A stretch of DNA of 64,000 nt from Puccinia triticina (taxonomy: Eukaryota; Basidiomycota; Pucciniomycetes; Pucciniales; Pucciniaceae): contig NC_070573.1 in NCBI RefSeq assembly GCF_026914185.1, forward strand, positions 3,403,501 to 3,467,500, written 5' to 3'. A program made the position numbers and the translations under genes. Numbering within the stretch: the stretch's first letter is position 1; each line of letters opens with the position of its first letter. Below, in pieces: positions 23,893 to 37,605 of the stretch. The notes under the pieces are model-generated. The model made no database searches. It was not told the origin of the DNA and saw only the letters and a list, made by a program, of their open reading frames with translations.

Positions 23893-25015
23893 CCTTGATG
23901 ACTGGTCCGTTCCAGTCATTGGGGGAAATACTCCTCTCAATGACCTTACACACCGGTCATTGAGAGGTGTGATTCCCCCAAATGACCGGTACAGACCGCT
24001 CATTGATGGGACTCACCACCTCTCGATGATTGGTCTGTACCGGTCATTGAGGGGACTCACACCTCTCGATGACCGGTCTGTACCGGTCATCAAGAGGTGG
24101 AAGTCCCCTTGATGACCAGTCAGTGCCGGTCATCGAGGGGAGGTGTTACTCCTCTCGATGACCGGTCTGTACCGGTCATCAAGAGGTGGAAGTCCCCTTG
24201 ATGACTGGTCTGTTCCGGTCATCGAGAGGTGGAAGTCCCCTCAATGACCGGTCTGTACCGTTCATCGAGAGGAGTAATTCCCCCCAATGACCTGTCTGTA
24301 CGGGTCATCGAGTGGAGTACATCTCCCCTCAATGACCGGTCTGTACCGGTCATTGAGAGGAATAACACCTCCCCTGACCGGTACAGACCGGTCATCAGGA
24401 GGAGGTGTTACTCCTCTCTCCCCTTGATGGCCGATCTGTCCAGGTCATCGAGAGGAGTGAAACCTCCCCTCAATGACCAGTCTGTGCCGGTCATCGAGGG
24501 GACTTCCACCTCTTGATGACCGGTACAGACCGGTCATCGAGAGGAGTAACACCTTCTCTCGATGACCGGCACTGACTGGTCATCAAGGGGACTTCCACCT
24601 CTTGATGACCGGTACAGACCGGTCATCGAGGGGAGGTGTGACTCCTGTGTGTCACACCAACATACGCCCGTACGTTTGTGTGACAACGGGGATCACCAGG
24701 GGGCACTACGGCGCATCATGCCCCCTCAGAACACTCCAATCAATGGCCAACCACTGGGTGGAGTACACACTCTGCTTGATGAATGGCAATCAAGCGGAGT
24801 ATGTATCCCACCCAATGACAGGTCATCAACTGGGGTGTGTACTCCACAAATGATGACCAGCCATTGAGTCCTGCGCAGGCCACTTGATGACCAGCCATCA
24901 AGCGGCATACTGGGGTTTAATGTCACTCAATGGCTATCAAGTTGAGTACATGTGTACCCCACTCAATGACCAAGTGCTCCCCCCTCAATGACCGGTACAG
25001 ACTGGTCATTGAGAC
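23893..25015. repeat. Hairpin satellite, array A (GACCGGTC type)
   Basis: Tandem units built around TGACCGG-(5-7 nt)-CCGGTCA with flanks that also pair (CTCGA...TCGAG or TTGAT...ATCAA). There are about 15 units, dense from 23893 to 24640, then looser ones to 25015. Spacers such as GGAAGTCCCC and AGTAACACC alternate between units. Each unit can fold into a stem of roughly 12-15 bp. Confidence 0.8.
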
Positions 25016-25333
25016 CAATTCAAATCAGAAGATTCGAAACCAAAAGAAGCCAAAAATTTAATTCAAAAAGGAATTCAATCACTCTATTTTTAAAATAGAA
25101 AGAAGTATGAAGAGGAAAAAAATAGTAACACAACTTGGGAAGACAGAAATTCCCAAATTCCAGACCAATCAACAGTAGTTTAGAATCAAATATTTGGATC
25201 AATGTTGATTGTAAATCAGAATGTTACTTTATTTATTTAAAAATCTTTCTTGAACCAGGGAGACAAAAATGGTACAGTAAACCAGAAAAAATGTGAACAA
25301 AATGTGATCCTTCCAGAAAGACAGTTCTTTTAT

Positions 25334-28300
25334 GGGGTGGGTTAATTTTACAAGGTGCAAGGCCTTGCAAAATAACCCCTTGTAAAATTACACATAAGGG
25401 TAGCAAAGTGTAATTTTACAAGGGTTTGGGTTTATTTTCCTCCTTGTGACAAAACACTATGTAAAAAAGTCCTTGTAATATGATACCTCTCCGCAGCAGC
25501 AAGCAAATTTGCACCACCTTGTTTACAAGGTGGCACAAGTCACTATGCAAAACTGTAAATACACTATCCCATATTCAATTTTACAATGGATCACATGCTT
25601 AACCATGTAAATGCATATATGCACAATGCAAATATGCATGAGCAAGCACCACATTCATAGATTTACAATGTGGGACCCACAAGGAGGAAACATAAGCACG
25701 GATTCTCACACCAGTCAATCTGCCATCTTCTCCGAGACCCATCATTTTGCAAGCTATGGGAGATTCAGAAAACACAGGCTCCTTGGATAATGAGGACAAC
25801 AACAACCATTCCAGCACACCCACGGAATTTGTGAAATGGCAATTCCCTGATAATTTTTCTTCTGTTGAGACGTACATAGACCACAATTGCATTCTTGATT
25901 CGCAAGGCTATCCGATATACCCCAACTGCCAAACAACATTTGTGAAGACACCTGATATGAATATCACAAACTTTGGGACGGTTGGCTATACCAGAACATC
26001 CGGTACCAAACGATGTACCGATGAACGTTGGAAAGTTCTTTGTTTCTACTGCCTTGGCGCTATGGTCTGTGACCAAGATGAATGTAAATGGGCCGGATCA
26101 CCTCTTACTGCCCCTGGAGCTATTAGGAAGTATCTTCAATCGTAAGTCTCTCCAAATTGCTGCTCAAGCCTAAGGGTTGTTCTGCCATCTGAAGCACCCT
26201 TTATTTCACAGGAATCCGAAGTGCCCTGGATCGGCCGGCCGATGCCCCAGCAAAGTGAAATGGTTGGAATTTCCAAAGGGACCCTCCGGGACTGCATGTC
26301 GAGTAGACAAACACGTTGAGACTGGTTGGGCAGTAATTTGTCACCGTGGATTCCACAATCATCCGTGGCCAGAAGCCAAGAAACCCAATAAGATTTCAAA
26401 GGATAAGCTCAAAACAACAATCAAGAATAACCCAACGGTTGGTGCTTTGAAGCTCAAAGTATGTGCAATTTATCTTTTGCAACTTGTCTTCAATTCCATC
26501 AAACTCATACCATTTTTACTCCCAGATTGGTGACGCACAGGCTCTTGACCGTACAGAATCTAGTGTCACCACCATTCATCCAAGCCTGGTGAATGCCGAT
26601 CGACTGCGTTATCTCCAAAGAAACATCTTGCGTGAACTTAACATTGCCCCAGATAAGCTGGGTGGAGGCGTTGGGGACAAGGTATTCCTTGATCTGTTTC
26701 AGTTGGGCTGGTGGGTGTTTCTTCTTGGTTTAATGCTTCAATTTCATTTATATCATCTATTGGGGCTAATGGTTGTATTAAATTTGAAATTCTAGGCGAG
26801 GTCTGGCAATTGTTGCATGTTTGTATCTTGAAGACAACGAATACTTCTCATTCCAGTCAAAATGGATGGCGAGCCAAATCCTTGCCCGAGATGAGTGCAA
26901 TGAAGTTTATCAAGGGGGTCTGATATCAGACGTCACGTACTGGTTCTTTGAGAATGGATACTTGCTCAAAACCTCGATGTTCTGCGTGGAGCTTGGACAA
27001 TGGATACCAGTACTTCTATCGTGGATTCAAGGACTTTTGACAAACTTCTACCACAACCACTTCTTGGTTTTACTGCAACAGATAGTCAAGGGGCTGGATA
27101 CCCCCCGCGATCGAGCCATACTGGCTCGCCAGGTAGTCGATTTTTCAAAGGCTCAGCGAGATGGGTTTGTATCCGCCTATATGGAAGCGTTTGGATCGAC
27201 TGATGAGCAGAATGCTGTCCTGGCTTTGAAAGGATGCCGTCAGCACTTCAGAGCTCAGGTTACTCATGTGCGCAGGAACCGGTCGATTATCTCATCCGAT
27301 CAAGAGGTGAGCCTCTTGCCCATGATGCTTGTGATGGAAGTACTGGTCTCTGAAGTATGCTGATTTTATTTTCATATAGTCCAAGTTTCAACGAAGATGT
27401 CTTGAACTAACTGAAGAAGCAAAGGATGACGGACCAACTCATGATGAACAGATGGATCAGCTACGGCGATTGTTTCTGAAAGCTAGACGGTGGTTAGATT
27501 GGTGGGCCATGTCGGACATCAAGGCAATGCTTTTCCCATCTCGCCGCCCACTGGAGGAAGATTTGCCAGAGGACAACACTAAACCACTTCCAGAGACCAC
27601 AAACGCCATTGAAAGTATGCATCAATTGTACTACTCAATCAGGTCAGTGATTGCTGTGTAATTTTCTGTGTCTGTGCCCAGTATCCTCACCGAATGCTCT
27701 TTGCTTCAAATTTTCAGTGAGGGTAAAAAGTGCATTCTTCTTGGGATGATCGAGCTCCACTCCTTCATGTCTTACTTAGAAGATGATTACAAGGCGGTTA
27801 TGCGAGGCGTTCCGGTCGAGTATGGGTCTCAGACAAAAATGCAGGCGGACGTATCCCAATCAATGGGCTGGGTCAAGCCTAGGAAGCGGAAGTTTGAGAA
27901 TGATGGTCGACCACCGGATACAACTGATACGCTCCTGGGTGACAAGAAGACCAAAAATACCGGCGGACAACCGAAGAAGTCACCTAATGTATATCGCAAC
28001 AAGTACTCCACCTATCAATCACACAGTGCCTCTCAAGTTGATCACCTCAAGAACCGATGTTGGTTAGCGGCGGCATTGGAGTCACTCTTTGCTCTGTACT
28101 CACCGCTATGGCTCCGCAATTGCAAAGGTAAAGGCCAAAGCCTCTTTGAAAATCTTGTCAGGCACTTCAATGCTTGGGCGACTCACAATCTAACGGAAAA
28201 AGGACGGCTCCGGTCAACTCTTACAAACGGTCAGACAAAACTATTCACGGTTGCAAACAAGAGACTTGGGGCCAATTTTGTGCCGGGCGAATATGCCTCG

Positions 28301-30592
28301 TGCAACTACTTCTTGGAGATCGCGTTGGACCCCCAAAGGAACTCGGCGAAGGCTTTGAAGGGCTTGTTTGAACTCCAAGAAGATCAAACGTTCAACTGCA
28401 AGCTCAATGACCGCAACACAATTGATCCACAAGTCAGAAATCAGAGTCGAAGCATATCAGTGATCAACATCCGCAAGCCAATGTTTATGACCAACAACAT
28501 ACCTGATTATGACATCGAGAAACTTATGAATCTTTGGACTACAACAGGACTCGCCGGCAAGTCGGGCTTGACCTGTAAATGCCCAATACTTGGACCAAAT
28601 TCAACCAAGACCCAGCCAAAACCCGAAAAACTCCGGAAGAATAAGAAGTCGAAGAAGCACATAGCCAATGAATCTGATGAAGATGAACCATTGATCGCCA
28701 GAGTATATGAATCTAATGAGCTCCACCACGTAATGGATGAAACTTCGCGGCTGGTGTTCAAGAACGGAGAAGCCCCTCTGCACCTGTATTTTTTTGTTGA
28801 TGTTACAACTTTGCCCGATGGTCGCGAGAAGCAGGAGTTTCTTGCATCGACTAATTGGCCTTTCAAACTCAATTTGCATGGGGCCAGCTACACTTTGTTC
28901 TTGCGTGGGTTTTACGGCAGAAAGCACTACTGGTGCAAGGTTCTCAGGACCGGGCGAGCGGGAACCACCGGGATTTGGCTTCACAATGACATGCAGAACA
29001 ACGGAATTGCTCGGCTGGTCAACCCAGATGCAGCTAGCATAAGTGGTAAAGCTCCGATGACCAGTTGGCTGATGTATTCAAGGACTTGGACGCCGATCGA
29101 GGAAGAATTTGTCACCAAAAGCATCAGCAATATCAATTGAGACCATCCCAATGCCAGAGGAAGGCTACCTTTCCTTGGTTATCAGAAGCTGTTCAATGTT
29201 GGTACTGGAACCGACGGCGCTACTGAAAGCGGCGGTATCCAGCTTGGTACTCTTCCTGAAATGAACGAAGTAGCTGACCTGAGCGGCGGGCATTCATGTA
29301 GCAACCAACAAGGAAATTCAAGCGAGGATGAAAGCAGCAGCAATAAAGATGATTCAGAGTCGGACGAGTCACGCGCCAACCATTCAAGCTGCACAAGCTC
29401 GGCTTTGTCGCAGGATGAGCGTGCTTGGTCCGACATGTCTTCCAAGCTTCCATCACCTCTTCCATCTTTCAGGCCCGATTCCCCTGTCAAGATCACGGAC
29501 ACTCTTCACAATCCGCCTCCCAAAAAGCCCTCTCAGAGTAAAATCTGCCCAACAAATGATTGGCCACCCAATTTGAACCCAACCAAAGTTGGAACAGTCA
29601 AAATTGTTTCAAAAGATAGCGAACCCCCTCGGAAGAAGTTTTGTCCAACAAAAGTAGTCAAACCGACATCGGCGAAGCCCCAACCTCTCATAGGAAGCCA
29701 ACTGAAGAACAGAGCAAGCCTATTGCAGCAACCTCCTGCCCTTCTCAAAGAAAGCTCTCCGCAGGCACCATCAACACTTGATAGCAATGGGTCATCAACA
29801 TCAAAGCCCCGACCTGGTGTCATGAAGCTTACTTTGAAGCTCAGACCCGCTCCCGATCAACCAGAGCCCTCTCCGGATCAACCCGAGGTACCGACGGTAC
29901 CAGCAGCTCCCAAAGTCTTGCTGAAGAAGAGGGGCCGCCCGAAGAAGTCAGCAACAGCCCCAGCGAATGCAAGTCGCTCAGTGATCCCAACTAGTCAGAC
30001 TAGTACTAGACGTAGCAGTCAAACAACTACCAAGAGTTTGGTATAGTTTTTTTTTCTTTTATTTCCTTCCTTGACTTTACTTGTGCTGCGATTTGATTTT
30101 ACACAGCTCCTTTTAATTTTTTTGTGCTTTGAATATTAACTTACAAAAGAGATAACACAAATGTTCAAAAAAATAATCAAAGATTTGATATAGCGCAAAA
30201 AAAAAAAAAACCTTGTAAATAGACTGAAGTACCTTGTAATAAAGTATATATGGCCACTGAGATGCAGTTTTCCAAGTGACATTTGCAATGGCTTTTGGAT
30301 CCGGGAGACATGCCTTGTAAATTTCAACATTTATACTGGTCATACTGAATTTGACAAGGTATTTCATTTACAATGTTGGACCTTGTAAGTTCCAGCCTTG
30401 TGAAACTCCACATCTGAGGGCTGTTGTGTTTTTTTGAAAGGCATTATTTGAAAGGGGGTTCTTCACAAGGACAAGAATTTGGGAACCAGCTTGTAAAATT
30501 ACACTTTGCTACCCTTATGTGTAAATTTACAAGGGGTTTGGTTACAAGGCCTTGTACCTTGTAAAACACACCTTGTAAAATTCAATACCCCC
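25334..30592. mobile_element. Complete Mutator-like element, 9-bp duplication
   Basis: The 9-bp word TTCTTTTAT flanks the element exactly (25325-25333 and 30593-30601), as expected for Mutator-like elements. The ends GGGGTGGGTTAATTTTACAA and, inverted, GGGGGTATTGAATTTTACAA lead into arms of about 100 bp sharing CCTTGTAAAATTACACATAA and AGGGTAGCAAAGTGTAA. A TTACAAGG word recurs in both subterminal regions (25340-25570 and 30130-30590). One multi-exon transposase gene lies between. It sits inside the CACTA-ended element. Confidence 0.85.
25756..30046 (+). pseudogene. MULE transposase with GCM-like finger and cysteine-peptidase domain
   Basis: Exons: 25756-26141, 26212-26458, 26526-26710, 26796-27306, 27380-27642 and 27718-30046. 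First module: a zinc-binding region of GCM/WRKY-like type (NPKCPGSAGRCPSKVKWLEF ... VICHRGFHNHPWPE), for end binding. Second: a Mutator-type DDE domain with GLISDVTYWFFENGYLL, then WIPVLLSWIQGL, the CRQHFRAQVTHVRRNRSII block and TTNAIESMHQLYYSI, which should hold the last acid. Third: a papain-fold, ubiquitin-hydrolase-like domain with KNRCWLAAALESLFALYSPL (Cys codon 28058-28060) and RKHYWCKVLR ... GIWLHNDMQNNG (His codon 28925-28927). A TGA at 29138-29140 interrupts the frame, which continues in phase to an acidic Ser-rich tail ending with an AT-hook (KKRGRPKKS). Apart from that TGA the gene looks intact. Confidence 0.75.
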
Positions 30593-33195
30593 TTCTTTTA
30601 TAAACTTGGCATCTAATTCACTACACAACAACTTAAGGATTCCAAATTTACGCCTTCAGTATCTTGAAAATTGTGAATTCTCATTCTGAATTGAATTGAT
30701 CCACATTCTCCTTCAGAAAGCTCCATGTGCAGTGGAAGTTGGAATTCAGGGTGATTCAACATGCCCCAATTCACTTGTGCATGGCTTGCCCTTAAATCCC
30801 TACCAAAAAAAAGAAAATTTGGAAAATTTACTTCAGGGAGCCAGTTACAGAGCACAAATACAATTCACCACTATATTCCAAGGTGGCTACGCCACCAGTT
30901 TCCAAGGGTGTAATTTTATACATTGTCATTTCAACAATCAGCCAGCCAATGGGACAGCCACTCCGCCTCATATCCAAGGCTGATTTCTGCCAATAAATTA
31001 GAAGAGGAATCTCACATCCCAGATAATTTCAAATGGGTTGAATTGGGGATTGGAAATACACAAATTCACAACTTCTACATCATTCTCAAATAACTACTCT
31101 TTGGAACTTAACTATTGAAATTTTCAAATGGTCTGCTTCAATTTGAACATGGGCTCAGCCACTACCAGCCAGATAATAAAAGATACTATCTTGAAACATC
31201 ATCACCATTCAACAACCCCATTCCGCCAGACACAATCAAAGGAAAAATTGGAATTTGAAATCAACTTGCACGTAAACTCCCTCTTCTTCCTAACATATAA
31301 ATCAATCACAACCAGATTTTTGAGTCTTAGATAAATTATTTCCTCAAATCCAAGTGAACATCATGAATTATACAGTTCTTCTTCTTATAGGTTTGCAGAA
31401 ACAAGTCATGCCCTATGTTGATTCAAACCTTGAAATCTCACAAATGCTGAACTAGATCACTTCTGGCAGGTTGCTTTTTGAAGATGAATCACAGCTTGTT
31501 TCCTTGCATGGATTTTGGTGCCAAGTTTTCAGTTGCCTTATTATCATCCTTGAAACATTTTGCCCAATTAGATCTAAGCCTTGTGATATTTTTGCTATGA
31601 TCTGTTCACGTAACAGCTGACCTTGAAAAATCAGGCATTCACCTTGCAAGCAAAAAATATCATGGGGATACCTTGTTAACCAAGGTGATCTTTTGTTCTT
31701 CTTGAATTCCCTTGAGTAATAAAGCATGCTGAATGTTTGCAACCTGATGGTAATCTTTTTGCTTGCACCTCTTTCATTTGTTCTTTCTACCAAGCTCCTG
31801 AAAAACCATGCAATCTTTGGTGTTGTTTTGGAAAGGCTCCTTCACATGTTCAATTTCTCAAGGTTTGGATTTTGGCCAGAAAAAACTACAGTTGAGGCTC
31901 TCAAGATTCTTGCAGAGCTGATTGCTTGCAGGCCATTGACTCAATATTTCAAGCAGACCCAATATAGAATCTGCCGGTGGGAAAACTGGCATGGAAAATC
32001 ATGCACATTCAATTGATAGCAAATATTTCAAAAAACTACTCCGCACATCATTCTTGGAACAATCAAAGATATGATGATTCAATATAAAATCAGCCCAGAG
32101 AGAAAAAGAAGTTTGAGTAAGAATAACATGATAAGATTGAAATTGATAGCCAAGATTATCCATTTAACATGTCAAGCAGAACCAACCTGGGGAATGCATA
32201 CTTGAAAACTGAAATGGAGAGTAATGAAGATTTAATCCAAAAGAACTGTTAGAGAGGAATTTAATTTTAGATAAGACACACCAAAAATTCATTGTTAAAT
32301 ATTTAATACATCCAAATGTTTCAAATTTACTACCAAATCTTTGTGTTCAGACTTGAATTTATTTTAGAAAACAGATCCATCAGGAATTTTGCTGAAGAGT
32401 TTTTTTATCAGAATCCTCTTTTCCAAGATCATATATCAAGTTGATCTACATGCTTGATGTATTTCTTATGGAATTAGGGAACACACCGCTGTGCTGTGCT
32501 CCCAATCAAGAAATGATCACCGGCACCCCATACACCACCTTTACCAGGCTCAGCACCATCAGCGGGTAGATATCCAAACACCAGGTCTGTATCACCGGGG
32601 ACCAACACCCTCAAATGACCCAACGCAACACAACTTTGTTTTAATTGCAAACCAAGTGCCACACAACAAACACAATGGAACCACATAAACAATTAACCAA
32701 AATCTATGCTCCACCGCATCAAGCAAGCCTTGAAATGCCATCCTTGATAATGTCCAAATTCACAACATTCAGTGTCTCCTTAGTAGGGTTCCGCCAGGAA
32801 ATTTAAAAGGTAAAAGAAATCATTGAATAATTAAAATTGCATGCAAGTGTTGAGAAAGCTCCCCTGGTATAAACCCATGATTAATCAAAATATATTATAT
32901 AGTTTCAATAGAAAAAACCATTGTTTCTGCCAAGCAGTTGACAATTCATTGCAGTGTGGCTGTACATATGTTTTTAAAGAGTTAAAGTAATATATACGGT
33001 CAAGTTTCAGTTGGTATCAATATGATATCAGACCCTTTCCAACATGACTTCATAAACATTCAGCACAACTTCAGCAAAAATTCAGCACAAAATTACACAT
33101 CACTTGGAGCCAAGTCCTTAAAGAGATCTTAAAGGGTTCCTAAAGAGAGGGGTGATGGCACTTGCACGCAAGTGCTGAGCAAACATCTGTGGTGT
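30593..33195. other. AT-rich interior of the CACTA-ended element
   Basis: No gene. Frames at 31452-31793 (minus) and 31726-32016 (plus) are short, overlap and have no motif. Near 30885-30905 a short hairpin (GGTGGCTACGCCACC) occurs, similar to GGCGGCTACGCCGC at 34367-34380. Confidence 0.4.
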
Positions 33196-35828
33196 CATGA
33201 AAAAAAGACATTGCAAGTTTTAGGATTAATCCAGGGTGGCTGAGGGGTCTCAAAGTTTTTTCTTTTTTTTTTACTCCAACAATTGATGTTATCAGATGTC
33301 TCCAAATCTATTTTTTTTTCAAAAAAGGAAAAACATTGACCCCTGACCTCTCTCATGATACCATCCTGCAAACATTGTTAATTTGGTTGGTTGAACTTCT
33401 TGAAGATATTGCACATCATACTTGGAGTGCTACATGCACAGAATGCCTTTTTGAAATTAGTTTACCATGGTTTAGCATATTTTTGTCAGGTTCTTTTTTT
33501 TATCTACTTTTGTTATCAACCGCAGATTAATGAGGAATATTTCCACATAAAATTTTCAATGGACAATTATTCTGCATATAAAATCCAGAAATAATGTGTT
33601 TGGGGTCACATCCGTTATGCAGCAGCTACAATCTGATTGATTCCCAAATATCACTACTTTGGTAGTTTCTTGGTGTTTCTGCCACTTTATCTCATCCCAG
33701 GGTGGGAATCCTTCTGCCATATGGTTACCAAAATGTTGAAAGGCCCCCAAAGATTCATTATGTACCTTTAATGACCACAAAGACCCCAGATGTAGAAGCT
33801 ACTGTCTGATCAGTTCCCAAATATGACTACTTTGGTAGTTTCTTGGTGTTTCTGCCACTATATATCATCCCAGCGTGGGAATCCTTCTGCCATATGGTTA
33901 CCAAAATGTTTACAGGCCACTATGAACCCATTATGTACCTTTAATGACCACAAAACCCCCAAATGTAGCAGCTACAGTGTGATTGGCTTCCAAATATCAC
34001 TACTTTGGCAGTTTCTTGGTGTTTCTGTCAGCTGGCTACTATGGCAGAGCCACAGTGACAAGATACAAATGGAAATATAAAAAGTAGTTTTACATATGAA
34101 AGAGACATTATTACTCTTACATATGTAAAACTCCGCAAAAACATTAAATACATATGTAAATAATTGATTACTTAGCTTTGTGTAATCAATAAGTAAAGTA
34201 TTATAGAAGATTCTGATTCTACGGGTAAAATAACCTAGGGTACCTCACTCACACGTACCCTTAATCATTATCCCTTCCTTGTGTAAACTAACTTCAAAGT
34301 TTAAGCAAGAGCATCACACCCCGCGTGAATGCACTTGTATGCATATATATATACTAGAGTACAAGGCGGCTACGCCGCTGCACTTGGAGGGGCCTAGTCT
34401 CAGTAATTTATAAAATCAAAATAGTTCTCCTTGCAAGAAATGGAAAATGAGAAAAATGCACAATCATCCATTGTGAAACTGCCAGTTTTTGGCATTCTTC
34501 CACATGAAGATGAATGAAACCATGAGGAATATAATGGTAGAACTTTTGACACATTGATTAAAAAGGTATAATTTTCTTGTTCAATTCAAGAAAGCATGGT
34601 GTCCATTAGGCAACAAAGTGATCATGAGAGGAAAATAGAAGAGAAAGAAACGGAAAATCCACAATCTTGAGGGTTTTTGATGACTCATTACTGGACATGG
34701 CCAACATAGATTACATTGAGAAAACACACCAGGAGACACCTCCAAGATCCCAGGAACATCACCAAGCATCACAAACACAAAAACACTTTGCTTTAATACT
34801 ACTACAGGCAATCATAATTTGTTGAGACATGCTACACTGCTTATAACTGAAATTTATTTCCATTTATAAATGCTGTGAGGACAATGATTGATAATGATGA
34901 TACACATATCTGAAATTCAGGAGAATATGATTTAAAAAAAATTCTTGTAAAATGGATGATCTGATGAATGGATGAGATGAAAAACAGATTCATAAACATA
35001 ATTTTCTGATTGGGTGAGTTTTTCAACAATCTCTTTTGATTCAAATCAATGTGGTTAACAGGCTGGTCTCCACCATAAAAAAAAAGGAGAAAGGAGGCAA
35101 TGATACATAATAGAAAGTCATCTACACTGCAAAAGTGGGAGAAAGACACAATCTTTAACATTATCATATATTGAAGACCCAAAATTGTAGAAATTGGCAA
35201 CAAAAGCATGACCCTCTTTAGAGGGATTCTTGCAATGAGCAGAGCTGGTGTGCGCAGCAGACTTCCTAGCAGGCAATAGAAATTCAGTAGCAGTGCCAGT
35301 TGCCAAGGAAGTGAGATTAATTGGAACATATTCATCTACCAAATGGAGGTATTTCAGCGAAAACACCAAGGGCTCAAATTTTTGATTGAAGGGCGGGAGA
35401 AATGCTGACGGTGGGAAAAGAACTGCAGAAAAAGCCCTGCCTTTATTAATTGAGACAAAAACCAAAAAATGGCAGGAGATTTGTTGCAAAGGCTCACCTG
35501 ACACGTTGATGATCTGTATTGAGTCGATTACGAGTGCCCTGCTGTCAACCTCAAAGCTGCAAACAGTACAATACCAGCCCGGCGAGGGCAAAAAATGAGC
35601 CCAGGAAGACCAACCAACAACAAGGTCGGCCCCGGTGGGGGGCGGAAGTGAGCGAGGAGAGGAAGCAAAGGGTTGGCGGCGGCCTGGGCAGTGTTGCTCG
35701 ACAGGGGAGGGCCCTTCACAACAGATGAAGCGACCAGAAGTTATGTCAGTCAGTTGTGAGTTTCAGCAAACAATTGGCGCACAAATATCTTAATTTGGAA
35801 AACCCTACCTGTAGATATCTCGGAAGGG

Positions 35829-36412
35829 AACCTGAAACTTGAGGGGTAATACAGAGGCCAAAAGGAACGTACTCACGCCAAAAGAGTTACTTCCCAAAAC
35901 AATTTTCTCAGGAGAATGGGTAGGGACAAGCGGCGGCGACCTTCACGAAGATATATTGAGCGCCTTGGCTAATCTTTCTCCGTCAACGGTTCGAGCTTCC
36001 CTGTTGCAATTGCACAATATGAGCAGACCTCGTTTGATCCCCCTTGCCATTGCATTTGTGATAGGCGCCATGGGCCATTGTACTCATCCTTGGAGTTTGG
36101 TCCGGCGCTAGGAGCTTTTGTCAGCGTTCCAGGCGTGTACGAATGAACTGATATGTTGGCATGAAACCTGAAGCTTGAGGGGATAATACAGAGTCCAAAG
36201 CAAATGTACTCACCCCAAAAGAGTTTACTTCCCAAAACAATTTTCTTGAGCCAGTGGGTAAGGACAAGCGGTGGCGACCTTGACAGACATACATATATTG
36301 GGCGCCTTTGCCAATCCTTTCCCATCAACGGCTCAAGCTCCCCTGTCGCATTTGCACAGTTTGAGCAGACCTCGTCCGATCCCCCTCGGCCATTGCATTT
36401 GCGATAGGCCCG
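35829..36412. repeat. Direct duplication, about 245 bp, 340 bp apart
   Basis: 35829-36075 and 36172-36412 share ACCTGAA, CTTGAGGGG, CCAAAAGAGTT, ACTTCCCAAAACAATTTTCT and GAGCAGACCTCGT blocks. The second copy is followed by further degenerate pieces containing GCATTTGCGATAGGC and TTGCAATTGCGACAGGC up to about 36600. Confidence 0.65.
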
Positions 36413-37596
36413 AGGGGCCAGCCACTTTCACTCCCCTGTTGCATTTGCGCGGGTTGGGCGACCAGACTTTAACACCCCTCCGTCACTTTGCAATTGCAAT
36501 TGACCCAAGGCGGTCCTTTTCCTCATTTGCGCGTTCAGCGTTTTTTTTTGCCCCCCTCCTGCCCTTGCAATTGCGACAGGCACGAGGGGGTTGAACCCTG
36601 CCTCTTTTCATGCCTGCTTCAGGCATTGGGGGGCAAGTCCGAGGCATTTATGTTCGGGGACTTTAAAATAATTTTCTTGCGGTATTAAGCGTAATATGCT
36701 GATACCTGAGAAAATTGGAGGTTGGACAGAAGTTCCAATTTTCCAGTCGTGGGTGGGGGGCTAATTTCTTAACCCCTTTTCAGAAAAATGCAGGGGAAAC
36801 CCTTGATCCCAATTTCCACAAAAGTGTGGATTCAATATACTTAGATAAGTACATATGTTTACACCCAGTTTTAGTGACGTAACTGAGGTGTTGTGTATAG
36901 TTTAAAAGATGGCTTTATTTGTTGCGTGGCGCACCCAAGCCCGCGTGCTCTGTTGCCTAGAGCTCAAGCCCGCGCGCAAGGTGTACATATATGCATATTG
37001 CATGAACTGGCCCGTAACCACTGCGCCTGGGCTACTAGTAAGTGAGAATGGGCCAGAATACACCCCAATAGCAACATTACATGTGTTATATGTCTTGTAC
37101 ACATGTAATTAAACACCAAACAAGATGTAATTACCACGTCATTCCATATAAAAACATTCTAGACTGAAAAGAACTCTTGCAGCGTGCTCAGGAGACACTA
37201 GAAAGCGCCCCAGCTTCTCCCAAGCCTCACTACACGTAGATTACAACTGTAGTAAATATGTAGAAGAGGTCAAATGAACTGGAGCACTTAATAAGCGCCT
37301 CCAGAACATGTATGAAGCACTGCTTGCACGTGTACAAGTGCACAGAAGCCAGTTCTAGTACCTTCTGTGGCACATTTCCACGGAAATGAGCGTCACAGAA
37401 CCCCCAAACCAGCCCCCATGACGTGTAAAGCATGTGTAAAATCACGCAGAACCTCTGTAAATGGTCCTTGGCAACCCTTGTATCCAAGCCCCAAGGTTCC
37501 ACAACCCACAGCGCCTTCTAGCGCAGCCAAATTGCCTCAGAATGCGCCCAGAAGTGTCCCCATGTCCCCTGGGCGCCCCTGGAGGCCTGCCTAGGC

Positions 37597-37605
37597 TATA
37601 AAAAG
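37597..37605 (+). promoter_or_regulatory. TATA box of LTR-like region
   Basis: TATAAAAAG is followed within 30 bp by a GC-rich leader and pyrimidine-rich DNA, as at a retroelement promoter. It supports reading 36.85-38.17 kb as an LTR-type region transcribed rightward. Confidence 0.45.
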
